From: Paraburkholderia franconis
GTDB lineage: Bacteria > Pseudomonadota > Gammaproteobacteria > Burkholderiales > Burkholderiaceae
Length of the DNA: 64,000 nucleotides
Direction: 5' to 3'
NCBI RefSeq assembly: GCF_009362735.1
Contig: NZ_WHNP01000002.1
Location: 64,491-128,490, forward strand
Position numbers and translations under genes: made by a program. Within the stretch, counting starts at the first letter, position 1, and the number at the start of each line of letters is the position of its first letter. Under the pieces are notes generated by a model. The model worked only from the letters and a program-made list of their open reading frames with translations. It did not search any database and was not told the DNA's origin. This document shows positions 16,542 to 24,632 of this stretch, piece by piece.

Positions 16542-17551
16542 TCCGCCGACCGAAAAACGTCTATCCGCTGCAACCGCCGCGCGAGCGCGGCACGGGGCGC
16601 GCGTTCGCGCTCGCCGCGCTGATGCACGTGCTTCTCGGGTTCTTCCTGTATCACGGCATCCACTGGCAGAACAGCACGCCCGCGGGCGCGGAAGCCGAAC
16701 TGTGGACGCAGGTGCCGGATACGCCGGCGCCCCGCCCCGCTCCGGCGCCGCCCGCGCCTGTGAAGCCCGCGCCTCAGGTCAACGACGAAGAGGCTGACAT
16801 CGCGCTGCAGGAAAAGAAGCGTAAACAGCAGGAAGCCCAGCGTCAGGCGGAACTCGCCGAGCAGCAGCGTCAACAGAAATTGCAGGCCCAGCAGGAAGCG
16901 GAAGCGAAGCGCCAGCAGCAGCTGGCCGCCGATCAGGCAGCGGCCGCCGCGGCCGCGAAGCTCAAGCAGCAGCAACAACAACAGCAGCAAGCCGAAAGGT
17001 TGAAGCAGCAGCAACTGGCCCAGCAGAAGCAGGACCAGTTGAAGAAGCAGCAGGAAGAGCAGCAGAAGGAACAGCAAGCGAAGCAGGCCCAGGCCGAAGT
17101 GGCCAAGGCTGAGGCGGCGAAAGCCGCGAAGGCCAAGGCACAGGCGCAGGCCGAAGCCGCGAAGAAGCTCGACGCGGAACGCCGCGAGCGTCTCGCCGCG
17201 ATGCAGGGTATGGCGGGCGGCGAAGGCTCGACGGGCAACGGTCTCGCGAAGAGCGGCACGGGCAGCGGCGCGGGCGGCAACGCCACGTCGCCGGGCTATG
17301 CGGAAAAGGTGCAGCGCCGCGTGCGTCCGAACATCATCTGGTCGGGCGACACGGCGGGGCTCGAAACCGTGGTTGACGTCCGCTGCGCGCCGACGGGCAC
17401 GTTGCTGAGCGCGACGATCAGGCGCAGCAGCGGCAACTCGGCGTGGGACGACGCCGCGTTGCGCGCCGTCCAGCGCTCGGACCCGATGCCGCAGGACGTC
17501 AACGGCAAAACGCCCGCGAGCTTTACGATCACACTGCGTCCAGCCGCCTGA
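16538..17551 (+). CDS. tolA: Cell envelope protein TolA
   Basis: A 337-aa protein with a single N-terminal membrane segment (about 23-42), a Pro-rich linker, a very long Gln/Lys/Ala-rich helical domain (about 85-215, including a poly-Gln run), a Gly-rich hinge (about 224-250) and a C-terminal TolA/TonB-like domain (VQRRVRPNIIWSGDTAGLE onward). It links TolQR in the inner membrane to TolB/Pal. Its start overlaps tolR's stop. Repetitive CAG/CAA codons make the middle segment prone to length variation. Confidence 0.95.
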   Translation: MIRRPKNVYPLQPPRERGTGRAFALAALMHVLLGFFLYHGIHWQNSTPAGAEAELWTQVPDTPAPRPAPAPPAPVKPAPQVNDEEADIALQEKKRKQQEAQRQAELAEQQRQQKLQAQQEAEAKRQQQLAADQAAAAAAAKLKQQQQQQQQAERLKQQQLAQQKQDQLKKQQEEQQKEQQAKQAQAEVAKAEAAKAAKAKAQAQAEAAKKLDAERRERLAAMQGMAGGEGSTGNGLAKSGTGSGAGGNATSPGYAEKVQRRVRPNIIWSGDTAGLETVVDVRCAPTGTLLSATIRRSSGNSAWDDAALRAVQRSDPMPQDVNGKTPASFTITLRPAA

Positions 17552-17677
17552 ACGCGTTGAACCACGCTGAACGGTCCGCCCGCCTTACAGGTAGGCGACC
17601 GGGAACGATTTCTGCGTATGGCGGTCTGTTTGTAATCCTGGAGTGTTAGAAATTTGTTTTTGGGGAATTTATACAGA

Positions 17678-18970
17678 ATGAGTTTGATGACCAAGCTAGG
17701 CCTGCGAGCGCTCGTAGCGTCGTGCCTGATCGCCGCCGGCGGTGCCGCCCATGCACAACTCAACGTCCTCGTGACGGGCGTAGGGTCCACCCAGTTCCCG
17801 ATTGCCACGGCAAATTTTGCCAACGAGGCAAATTCTCCCCAGCAGATTAGCGCGATCGTCCGTCAGGACCTTCAGCGCAGCGGTAAATTCACCAACATCG
17901 ACGCCGGTGGCGCGCCCGTTTCGGAAAGCGATTCGGTCGATCTCGGCGCGTGGAAGGCCAAGGGTGCGGACGCATTCGTTGCGGGCAGCGTCACGCGTCT
18001 GCCGAACGGCCAGTACCAGGTTCGCTTCAAGCTGTACGACACGGTCAAGCAGCAGAACCTCGGCGGCCTGGAGCTGACCAGTCCGGAAAGCGGCCTGCGC
18101 ATGAGCGCGCACAAGGTCGCGGACTATATCTATGCGAAGTTGATGGGCGGCCGTGGCGTGTTCGCGACGCGCCTGTCATATGTGATCAAGACGGGCGGCC
18201 GCTACCAGCTGCAGATTTCGGATTCGGACGGCCAGGACGCGCACATCGCGCTCTCCAGCCCTGAGCCGATCATTTCGCCCGCCTGGTCGCCGGACGGCAC
18301 GAAGGTTGCGTACGTGTCGTTCGAAAGAAAGAAGCCGATCGTCTACATCCACGATCTGCCGACGGGCCGCCGCGTCGTCGTGTCCGATCAGAAGGGCAAC
18401 AACAGCGCGCCGGCCTGGTCGCCTGACGGCCGCACGCTCGCCGTCGCCCTGTCGCGCACCGGCAATACGCAGATTTTCGCCGTCAACGCCGACGGCAGTG
18501 GCCTGCGCCGTCTGACGCAAGGCACCTCGATCGATACTGAGCCGTCGTACTCTCCCGACGGCCAGTGGATCTATTTCACCAGCGACCGCGGCGGCCAGCC
18601 GCAAATCTACAAGATGCCGGCCAGCGGCGAAGGCTCGGGCGGCGCGCAGCGCGTGACATTCAGCGGGAACTACAATACGAGTCCGCGCGTGAGCGCAGAC
18701 GGTAAGCAACTCGCATACATCTCGCGCACGGGTGGGGGCTTCAAGCTGTACATCCAGGATCTGCAGTCGGGCGTCGCGACGGCGCTCACCGATACGACAC
18801 ATGACGAATCGCCGAGCTTCGCGGCGAATGGTCAGTACATCCTTTACGCCACTCAGGTGAACGGCCGTGGCGTGTTGGCCGCAGTTTCGACCGACGGTCG
18901 TACGCGGCAGGTCCTGTCCGTTCAGGGGGGCAGCGTGCGCGAGCCTTCCTGGGGCCCGTTTATGCAATAA
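17678..18970 (+). CDS. tolB: Tol-Pal periplasmic protein TolB
   Basis: A 430-aa protein with a Sec signal peptide ([20 protein letters not shown]), an N-terminal D1 domain (about 30-160) and a six-bladed beta-propeller made of repeats such as [13 protein letters not shown] and [15 protein letters not shown]. It binds Pal and TolA in the periplasm. ATG 17678 (MSLMTK) was chosen; a TTG at 17654 adds eight residues. Confidence 0.96.
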   Translation: MSLMTKLGLRALVASCLIAAGGAAHAQLNVLVTGVGSTQFPIATANFANEANSPQQISAIVRQDLQRSGKFTNIDAGGAPVSESDSVDLGAWKAKGADAFVAGSVTRLPNGQYQVRFKLYDTVKQQNLGGLELTSPESGLRMSAHKVADYIYAKLMGGRGVFATRLSYVIKTGGRYQLQISDSDGQDAHIALSSPEPIISPAWSPDGTKVAYVSFERKKPIVYIHDLPTGRRVVVSDQKGNNSAPAWSPDGRTLAVALSRTGNTQIFAVNADGSGLRRLTQGTSIDTEPSYSPDGQWIYFTSDRGGQPQIYKMPASGEGSGGAQRVTFSGNYNTSPRVSADGKQLAYISRTGGGFKLYIQDLQSGVATALTDTTHDESPSFAANGQYILYATQVNGRGVLAAVSTDGRTRQVLSVQGGSVREPSWGPFMQ

Positions 18971-18989
18971 CACACAAGGAGAGTGAAGC

Positions 18990-19496
18990 ATGATGTCCAA
19001 ACTTCGTATCGCGTTTGCCGTGACCATGGTCGGGGCGCTGGCTGCCTGTCATTCGGGCGTCAAGCTCGACGAGAACGCCAATAAGGGCGGCGGAGGCGCG
19101 CAACCTAACCCGAACGATGTCGCGACGGTGAACGTCGATCCGTTGAACGATCCGAACAGCCCGCTCGCGAAGCGCAGCATCTATTTCGATTTCGACAGCT
19201 ACTCGGTCAAGGACGACTACCAGCCGCTGCTGCAGCAACACGGGCAGTACCTGAAGAGCCATCCGCAGCGTCACATTCTGATCCAAGGCAACACGGACGA
19301 GCGCGGCACGAGCGAGTACAACCTGGCACTCGGCCAGAAGCGTGCTGAAGCGGTCCGCCGCGCGCTGTCGCTGCAGGGCGTTCAGGATTCGGAAATGGAA
19401 GCCGTGAGCCTCGGCAAGGAAAAGCCGGTGGCATCGGGTCATGACGAAGCGTCGTGGGCGCAGAACCGCCGCGCCGACCTCGTCTATCAACAGTAA
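18990..19496 (+). CDS. pal: Peptidoglycan-associated lipoprotein Pal
   Basis: A 168-aa lipoprotein: lipobox GALAAC with acylated Cys20, a linker, and an OmpA-like peptidoglycan-binding domain (about 62-165; YFDFDSYSVKDDY, then GNTDERGTSEYNLALGQKRA). It anchors the outer membrane to peptidoglycan. An ATG one codon downstream is equally possible. Confidence 0.97.
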   Translation: MMSKLRIAFAVTMVGALAACHSGVKLDENANKGGGGAQPNPNDVATVNVDPLNDPNSPLAKRSIYFDFDSYSVKDDYQPLLQQHGQYLKSHPQRHILIQGNTDERGTSEYNLALGQKRAEAVRRALSLQGVQDSEMEAVSLGKEKPVASGHDEASWAQNRRADLVYQQ

Positions 19497-19511
19497 TAGG
19501 TGGCAAGCCGT

Positions 19512-20261
19512 ATGACGCACCGTTTCTCCTGGCTGCGCATGGCCGCAGCCGCTTGCGTCGCAGGGACGGCCGCGATGGCCCTGCCCGCTCACGCAGGCAT
19601 GTTCGACGACGATCAGGCTCGCCAGGCGATCCTCGATCTGCGCAGCAAGACTGATAGTCTGTCGAGCCAGTTGTCGGCGGCTCAACGCACGATCCTCGAT
19701 CAATCCAACCGTCTCGACCAGCTGAACCAGCAGGTCGCGACGCTGCGTGGGCAGAACGAGGACCTCGCCAATCAGCTCGCCACGTTGCAGAAGCAGCAGA
19801 AGGACTACTACACCGACCTCGACGGTCGTCTGAAGAAGTTCGAGCCGCAGCAACAGACGGTCGACGGCGTCCAGGGCACCGTGCAGCCCGGTGAAACGGA
19901 AGCGTTCAACGCGGCTTCGCAGCAGTTCCGCAATGGGGACTTCAAGAACGCGGCGACATCGTTCCGCAGCTTTATTGCGAAGTACCCGCAAAGCCCGTAT
20001 CAGCCGACGGCGCAGTACTGGCTCGGCAACGCGCTGTACGCGCTGCGCGACTACAAGGGTTCGACGACCGTCTGGCAGGGCGTCGTGCAGAAGTATCCGC
20101 AGCATCCGCGCGCGCCGGAAGCCTTGCTGGCAATCGCGAACAATCAGCTCGAACAAGGGCAGAAGGCCGCCGCCAGAAAAACGCTCGAGCAGATCGTCGC
20201 GCAATACGGCGGGTCCGATGTCGCGCAGTCTGCGCAAAGCAAGCTTTCGCAGATCAAGTGA
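19512..20261 (+). CDS. cpoB: Cell division coordinator CpoB (YbgF)
   Basis: A 249-aa periplasmic protein: signal peptide (AAAACVAGTAAMALPAHA/GM), N-terminal trimerising coiled coil (about 35-105, Gln-rich heptads), then TPR repeats (about 125-245; AQYWLGNALYALRDYKGS, PEALLAIANNQLEQGQ). It couples PBP1B activity to Tol constriction. ATG 19512 chosen; an in-frame GTG at 19500 is possible. Last gene of the tol-pal operon; the IS110-like element begins about 140 bp downstream. Confidence 0.95.
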   Translation: MTHRFSWLRMAAAACVAGTAAMALPAHAGMFDDDQARQAILDLRSKTDSLSSQLSAAQRTILDQSNRLDQLNQQVATLRGQNEDLANQLATLQKQQKDYYTDLDGRLKKFEPQQQTVDGVQGTVQPGETEAFNAASQQFRNGDFKNAATSFRSFIAKYPQSPYQPTAQYWLGNALYALRDYKGSTTVWQGVVQKYPQHPRAPEALLAIANNQLEQGQKAAARKTLEQIVAQYGGSDVAQSAQSKLSQIK

Positions 20262-20400
20262 TTTCGCGGCGTCCGGATTGTGCCGGGCGCCCGGTTGCTG
20301 GATGTAGACGCAGTAAAACACGCAGTGTCGAGGTTCGATCACCGGTACGCGTGCCTCTCGCTGGAAGGCCCGGGACTTCGCGGTTTCGGGCTTTAATGAG

Positions 20401-20414
20401 ATGGTCAGCCTGAC
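20401..20414 (+). repeat. Left inverted repeat of the IS1111-like element
   Basis: ATGGTCAGCCTGAC, the exact reverse complement of 21747-21760. The match does not extend in either direction. Confidence 0.85.
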
Positions 20415-20416
20415 CG

Positions 20417-20456
20417 AAACAGCCCGATCGGCTTACGCTGATCGGGCTGTTTCCTT
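20417..20456 (+). terminator. Hairpin / intrinsic terminator at the IS left end
   Basis: AAACAGCCCGATC (20417-20429) pairs perfectly with GATCGGGCTGTTT (20440-20452) across a 10-nt loop, followed by CCTTTT. It lies inside the IS, between cpoB and the transposase, so it could stop read-through from the tol operon. It ends 14 bp before the transposase ATG. Confidence 0.75.
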
Positions 20457-20470
20457 TTCGGGAGATCGTC

Positions 20471-21496
20471 ATGGACACCATCTCGTTGATCGGAATCGAT
20501 CTTGGCAAGCATTGCTTTCACCTGCACGCCCAGTCGGCATCGGGTCGTACGGTTTTGCGCAAGAAGCTCACGCGCAAGCAGATGTTCACGCTGCTCAGCA
20601 ATGTTCCGAGTTGCACCGTGGCGATGGAAGCTTGTGCCGGCGCTCACTGGGTCGCGCGCCGGCTCCAGGCACTGGGACATCAGGCCAGACTGATCTCGCC
20701 GCAGTACGTCAAGCCTTTCCTGCAAGGCAACAAGAACGATTTCGCCGATGCGCAAGCGATCTGCGAGGCCGCGTCGCGCCCGAGCATGCGGTTCGTCAGC
20801 CCGCACAACGAGACACAGCAGATGATCTCAGCCCTACACCGGGTGCGCGAGGCCCTGGTACGCGACCGTACCGGCACGGTCAATCAGATTCATGCATTTC
20901 TACTGGAGTTTGGGGTGAGTCTGCCCAAGGGGGCGGCGGTCATTCGCCGGCTACCAGGTGTACTGGCCGCGTATGATCTGCCACCGCAGTTGGTCGCGCT
21001 GCTTGAGCGTCTGCAGGCGCATTTCAAATACCTGGATGAGCAGGTCAGGCAGATCGAGAGCGAACTGATCCGGCAGCTTCGAGAGGATGAGCGTAGCCAG
21101 CGCCTGCTGGAGATTCCGGGCATCGGCCCGATCACGGCCAGCGTGCTGGCAACGGAATTGGGCGATGTCCGGCAATTCGCTTGCGCACGCCAGTTCGCGG
21201 CCTCTATCGGGCTCGTCCCGCGCCAATACAGTACCGGCGGCAAGCCAACGCTGCTGGGCATCAGCAAGCGCGGCGACAAGAATTTGAGACGACTGCTGGT
21301 GCAGTGCGCACGCACCGTCATGCTGCAAATCGAGCGGCGCACCGACCGCCTGGGCATCTGGGTTCGCGGCCTGCTAACGCGACGGCATTCCAACGTGGTC
21401 GCCTGTGCACTGGCCAATAAACTGGCGAGGATCGCCTGGGCCATCCTCGCCAAAGGCACGCACTACCAGGGCGAACAGGCTGTAGCAGCAGCCTGA
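20471..21496 (+). CDS. IS110-family transposase
   Basis: A 341-aa protein. The N-terminal RuvC-like DEDD domain shows D10 (IGIDLGKH), E53 (MEACAGAH), and D90/D93 (NKNDFADAQAI). A coiled-coil linker (about 170-215) is followed by the C-terminal Tnp20 domain (EIPGIGPITASVLATEL, then ASIGLVPRQYSTGGKP, which should hold the catalytic Ser). All key residues are present, so it may be active. IS110 proteins are RNA-guided recombinases using a bridge RNA/seekRNA. ATG 20471 follows GGGAGA at 20460-20465. Confidence 0.93.
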   Translation: MDTISLIGIDLGKHCFHLHAQSASGRTVLRKKLTRKQMFTLLSNVPSCTVAMEACAGAHWVARRLQALGHQARLISPQYVKPFLQGNKNDFADAQAICEAASRPSMRFVSPHNETQQMISALHRVREALVRDRTGTVNQIHAFLLEFGVSLPKGAAVIRRLPGVLAAYDLPPQLVALLERLQAHFKYLDEQVRQIESELIRQLREDERSQRLLEIPGIGPITASVLATELGDVRQFACARQFAASIGLVPRQYSTGGKPTLLGISKRGDKNLRRLLVQCARTVMLQIERRTDRLGIWVRGLLTRRHSNVVACALANKLARIAWAILAKGTHYQGEQAVAAA

Positions 21497-21746
21497 CGTC
21501 ACCACGTCGCTCATATCGTCCGATTTACCTAGTCACTTCTGGTTTTGCGACGCGAAATACGTGAAGACATAAACGGCTCAACGGCCGGGCAAGCAACCTG
21601 AAAAAAACACCAGCGCTCCGATGCTGCGGCTTTTATGAGGTTTGCCCGGCGCGGCTCTCATCATGGCGCGGGGAACGCGTTCTCATCACGACGCCGGATA
21701 GATTTGCGCATGCCCAATTTACGTCAACACCGACTCGCTTGCAAAA
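21497..21746 (+). ncRNA. Candidate seekRNA / bridge RNA region of the IS1111-like element
   Basis: About 250 nt between the transposase stop and the right inverted repeat, with no good ORF. GCCGGGCAA (21584-21592) pairs perfectly with TTGCCCGGC (21642-21650), extended after a short internal loop by ACCT/AGGT, enclosing an inner region. IS1111-type elements are reported to encode their guide RNA downstream of the transposase. Exact RNA ends and target loops cannot be set by eye. Confidence 0.55.
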
Positions 21747-21760
21747 GTCAGGCTGACCAT
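21747..21760 (-). repeat. Right inverted repeat of the IS1111-like element
   Basis: GTCAGGCTGACCAT, exact reverse complement of the left repeat. Confidence 0.85.
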
Positions 21761-21825
21761 AGATTCCTTTTTTGAGCTTCTGCTTTTCGGGCTGCCCGTC
21801 GGCGGCCGATTTGCTCGGCGTATTC

Positions 21826-21854
21826 TTGACAGCTCCTCTCTTCGCCGATATAAT
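21826..21854 (+). promoter_or_regulatory. Consensus sigma-70 promoter for tRNA-Lys
   Basis: TTGACA (21826-21831), 17-bp spacer, TATAAT (21849-21854): a perfect consensus match, ending 14 bp before the first tRNA base. Such strength fits a stable-RNA gene. Confidence 0.88.
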
Positions 21855-21868
21855 TTTCCTTCTCTTTT

Positions 21869-21944
21869 GGGTCGTTAGCTCAGCTGGTAGAGCAGCGGAC
21901 TTTTAATCCGTTGGTCACTGGTTCGAATCCAGTACGGCCTACCA
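21869..21944 (+). tRNA. tRNA-Lys (anticodon UUU)
   Basis: A 76-nt cloverleaf with encoded CCA. Anticodon TTT at 21902-21904; D-arm AGCTCAGCTGGTAGAGC; T-arm ACTGG-TTCGAAT-CCAGT. The acceptor stem GGGTCGT/ACGGCCT has wobble pairs at 1-72 (G-U) and 4-69 (U-G). The gene lies between the IS1111-like element and an island remnant with an integrase fragment; tRNA 3' ends are common attachment sites. Confidence 0.96.
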
Positions 21945-21964
21945 AAGATTACCAGCGGGAAATC

Positions 21965-21991
21965 AAGGGCTTGCAGACGCAAGCCCTTTTT
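21965..21991 (+). terminator. Intrinsic terminator after tRNA-Lys
   Basis: AAGGGCTTGC (21965-21974), loop AGAC, GCAAGCCCTT (21979-21988), then T-rich TTTTGTTT. A 10-bp perfect stem 21 bp after the tRNA. Confidence 0.9.
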
Positions 21992-22260
21992 GTTTGCGCG
22001 CGCAACGGCTACGGGAGGCAGCGCGGGAGGCACACTCAAGTGCGCCTGACTGCGGCCCACTGCGCCTCCACGCGCCATGAAAGGGGAGACGACCACGCAT
22101 AGGTCGTTCTAAACGGTTGCTCTGGCCACCCCAAGGAGCAGTCCATGCAGCACCCTGTCCCGTCTTTTGACACCCCTGTCGGCCCGTGCGAATCCGCGCG
22201 AGCCCCCTTTCGCGTCACCTCGCGTGCCGTGCGTCTTCACTCCACCCCGAGGAGCTGACC

Positions 22261-22966
22261 ATGGCGAGCATCTACCGCCATCGCGCCGCCTGGCAGGCGA
22301 TCGTCACCGTCAACGGCCGCAACCAGAAGAAGAACTTCCCGACCTACGCCGAGGCGAAGGCATGGGCCGCCCGCCTCGAGGCGGACCTCGAGCGGGCGCA
22401 CGCGCCGCATCTCGGCGGGCCGGCGAAAACGTCGGTCGCCCGCATGCTGTTCGAGTCGAAGCTCTACAGCATCGGCAAGGACGGCATCAAGCAGGAACTG
22501 TCGCGCATCAACCGCTACTGCGAGCCGGCGGGACTGCCGGCGTTCGTGCTGGTCAGGGACCCGGACGGACGGCGCGTGCTGCGCACCGTACCGCGCGTGC
22601 GAGCGCGCCGGGCTGGACGATTTTGTTTTCCATGACACCCGTCACACGGGCACGACCCGTCACGCGCGCCGGCTGCGCAGCACGCACCTGCTCAGGAAAC
22701 TGACCGGGCACCTCTCCGATGCAATGCTCGGCTGCTATGTGCACTTCATGGATGACGATGTGCTCAGCGCGCAGGACGCCACCGAAGCCCCGCCTTCCCC
22801 GCCCGCCACCCCGGCCGTCGAGGCGGACCGTACCACGGCGCCCGCCCCGACACAGTCGCCGGCGGTCGCGGTACCGGTGCAGGCGAGCGGCGAAGCCGGC
22901 GCACGGCAAGACGGCGCGTCCGGTGTCGTGCGGGTCGATTTCCGTAATCGCCGACGCGCCGCCTGA
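22261..22966 (+). pseudogene. Tyrosine recombinase/integrase, internally deleted and frameshifted
   Basis: The N-terminal part (ATG 22261, with GAGGAG before it; MASIYRHRAAWQAIVTVNGR, an arm-type DNA-binding region) runs to a frame change near 22595. The C-terminal part resumes in another frame with ERAGLDDFVFHDTRHTGTTR, then LTGHLSDAMLGCYVHF, containing the H-x-x-R motif and the Tyr nucleophile region, and ends VRVDFRNRRRAA. Most of the catalytic domain between the two is missing (about 235 codons remain, far below the normal length). It lies downstream of tRNA-Lys, so it is probably the relic of the island's integrase. Confidence 0.85.
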
Positions 22967-23107
22967 CCGCCGCCATCAGTGCCAGAAGCTGCACGAACGG
23001 CAGGGACGGTACCGAATCGCACCCTGTCGACCTCATGGGACATGGGTGCCATTCCGCTCGCAAGCTCCGGTGCGCGGAACCCGCCGCGATAGCGCCTGGC
23101 GCGCAGT

Positions 23108-23428
23108 CTATGCTTCGTTGAGGACGTGTCGCCTGACGAGTTGAACCTGATGCTCGACGATGCCCCTGAGGTCAGCCGGGCCACCGTCGAATGGCGCATC
23201 GTTCGACGCAGCGTTGCCCTCGTGATTCTCACTGGCAGCGCGCTTCAGGAACAGGCGCGAGCCAGGCGACTCCACACGGATTACACGGGTCTCCCGGCCG
23301 TCGGTCGTGACGCGGTCACGGAACCAGCACACGACGCGACCCGTCTGTTCACTCTGACAGACCTGGAGCTCCAGCGCGTCGGCCATTGACTCAAGGCACG
23401 TTCTGACATCATCGAGGGTCATTCCCAT
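23108..23428 (-). CDS. Hypothetical protein
   Basis: A 106-aa acidic/polar protein (MGMTLDDVRTCLESMADALELQVCQSEQ...) with no recognised domain. GC-rich third positions fit a real gene. It has two Cys in the first half and a CWFRDRV segment. No partners are obvious; neighbours are island remnants. Confidence 0.45.
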   Translation of the reverse strand: MGMTLDDVRTCLESMADALELQVCQSEQTGRVVCWFRDRVTTDGRETRVIRVESPGSRLFLKRAASENHEGNAASNDAPFDGGPADLRGIVEHQVQLVRRHVLNEA

Positions 23429-23538
23429 GGTTCGTTCGCATCAACTTGAAGAGCGTAATTGTCGGTGTGCGATGGTGTCCAGCGCAAGCAACACGGCATT
23501 CGCCCCTTTACCATGACTTGGACCGCTGCATTCGCTGG

Positions 23539-23787
23539 TTAGCCTTCGTTGCCCTTTTCTCGGTGTTGTTTTTCACCGAGCACGGCCTGCCTGTCGTCCC
23601 TGAGCTTCTCCGGCACCTGTATGGTCGACGCCACCTGGTCCTTGTCGTCAATGTCATGGCCCGAGCGGTTGTTCGGGTCCTCGATAGGTGCCTGAAGGGC
23701 AGCCGTCGGGAACTTGTGACCGCATCCTGATGGAAGCCATCGAGCGGTTGATTTGTGAGGGGTTTGACCTGTCCGGCGTGAACGCAC
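23539..23787 (-). CDS. Possible small protein or gene remnant
   Basis: An 82-aa frame whose C-terminal two thirds (HDIDDKDQVASTIQVPEKLR, then LGEKQHREKGNEG) have natural-looking polar composition, while the first 25 residues look random. It may be a truncated gene. An overlapping plus-strand frame (23446-23730) is less protein-like. Confidence 0.25.
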   Translation of the reverse strand: MRSRRTGQTPHKSTARWLPSGCGHKFPTAALQAPIEDPNNRSGHDIDDKDQVASTIQVPEKLRDDRQAVLGEKQHREKGNEG

Positions 23788-23818
23788 ATCCGAACGCGAC
23801 TAATGGGACGACGGCTGC

Positions 23819-24190
23819 CTAGATAATTGTTGCAGCCGCCCCCGTTCTCGGTAATTCGCATATATGTAGCGCGTGTTCTTTCTGCTCGTCCGTCAACGCC
23901 TTGTCAGCGCCATCATGCTTGATTAACGCCGCCTTCACGGCTTGCAGGAAAGCCAACTCGTCGCGATAAGCCAGCGCTTCGTCGAGCGTGCAGCACAATG
24001 CCAATGCCTTGCTTGCGGCAAGCACCGTGTCAGCGAAGCGCTTCTTGCCGTCGTCCTGGCCGAGCACGTGATTCGCTACCGCTAGTAGTAGTTGCCAAGC
24101 CTGGACGCGGAACGCCGCGTAATCGACGCCATGCAGCATGTCGTCCAACACGTCCATCTTTTCGGCGAGGACGGCCAGCACCTTGGTCAC
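23819..24190 (-). pseudogene. hsdR: Fragment of type I restriction subunit HsdR (C-terminal region)
   Basis: A 123-codon frame containing LLLAVANHVLGQDDGKKRFA and LALCCTLDEALAYRDELAFL, which recalls the DUF3387-like C-terminal region of HsdR (normally about 1000 aa or more). No helicase or nuclease motifs and no hsdM or hsdS are nearby, so it is a non-functional remnant of a restriction-modification system. Confidence 0.7.
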
Positions 24191-24512
24191 TTATCGTCAT
24201 CGCTGAGCCCGAGGCATCAGCGTCGAACCTGTCCACAACGAATGTAGATGCGGGAATCGATGACCGGTTTGATAAACGACGACTGCTGCTTCACCTCGGG
24301 GACACGTATCTGATGCGACCGGCACGGGCCGGAGTTAGGCATCTGAAATTCATGCTGCATTTGCACACGCCCGCATAAAAGGCCATTAGGCGCCACATGG
24401 ACCACTGCCTGCATCAGGGATTTCCCCAGATGACTGCTGCCCCACTCAACGCCTGCAAGGCCACGGCGCTGGTTGGCACCTTCCATGTTAACGGTCGAGT
24501 GCAACAGGGCGA
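24191..24512. other. Non-coding stretch between hsdR remnant and phasin promoter
   Basis: About 320 bp without a convincing gene. A minus-strand frame (24217-24561) runs into the phasin promoter and has no recognised features; I treat it as chance or remnant sequence. Confidence 0.4.
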
Positions 24513-24540
24513 TTGACAATTTCGCACCTGCCTCTAGAAT
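24513..24540 (+). promoter_or_regulatory. Sigma-70 promoter for the phasin gene
   Basis: TTGACA (24513-24518), 16-bp spacer, TAGAAT (24535-24540). It predicts transcription start near 24547 and a leader of about 85 nt before the phasin ATG. Confidence 0.75.
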
Positions 24541-24632
24541 CAATTCGCTGCGTTGCAACAACGATTCCTACCCGCGATTTCGCGTTCCGTTCAACGGCCC
24601 GCTGGAATGTTCGCACCCTTATGGAGTTTGTG

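Larger units (their letters stand above)
20401..21760 (+). mobile_element. IS110-family (IS1111-like) insertion sequence
   Basis: About 1.36 kb between exact 14-bp inverted repeats ATGGTCAGCCTGAC (20401-20414) and GTCAGGCTGACCAT (21747-21760). It contains one IS110-type transposase and about 250 bp of non-coding DNA after it. Near-end inverted repeats and a long 3' non-coding segment are typical of the IS1111 subgroup. True element ends may lie a few bases outside the repeats, as in IS1111. It separates cpoB from tRNA-Lys. Confidence 0.88.

Noticed and set aside
16780-17180. Repeat-rich tolA segment as a CRISPR array
   Set aside because: In-frame Gln/Lys/Ala codons of the TolA stalk; no constant repeats with unique spacers. 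No CRISPR array was seen anywhere in the window.
18960-20342. 460-aa minus-strand frame over pal and cpoB
   Set aside because: Antisense shadow of pal-cpoB.
20384-21793. TTTCGGGCT on both sides of the IS (20384-20392, 21785-21793) as target duplication
   Set aside because: IS110 elements do not normally make such duplications and the two copies are at unequal distances from the inverted repeats; probably chance.
24217-24561. 114-aa minus-strand frame before the phasin gene
   Set aside because: Overlaps a strong phasin promoter and shows no recognisable features.
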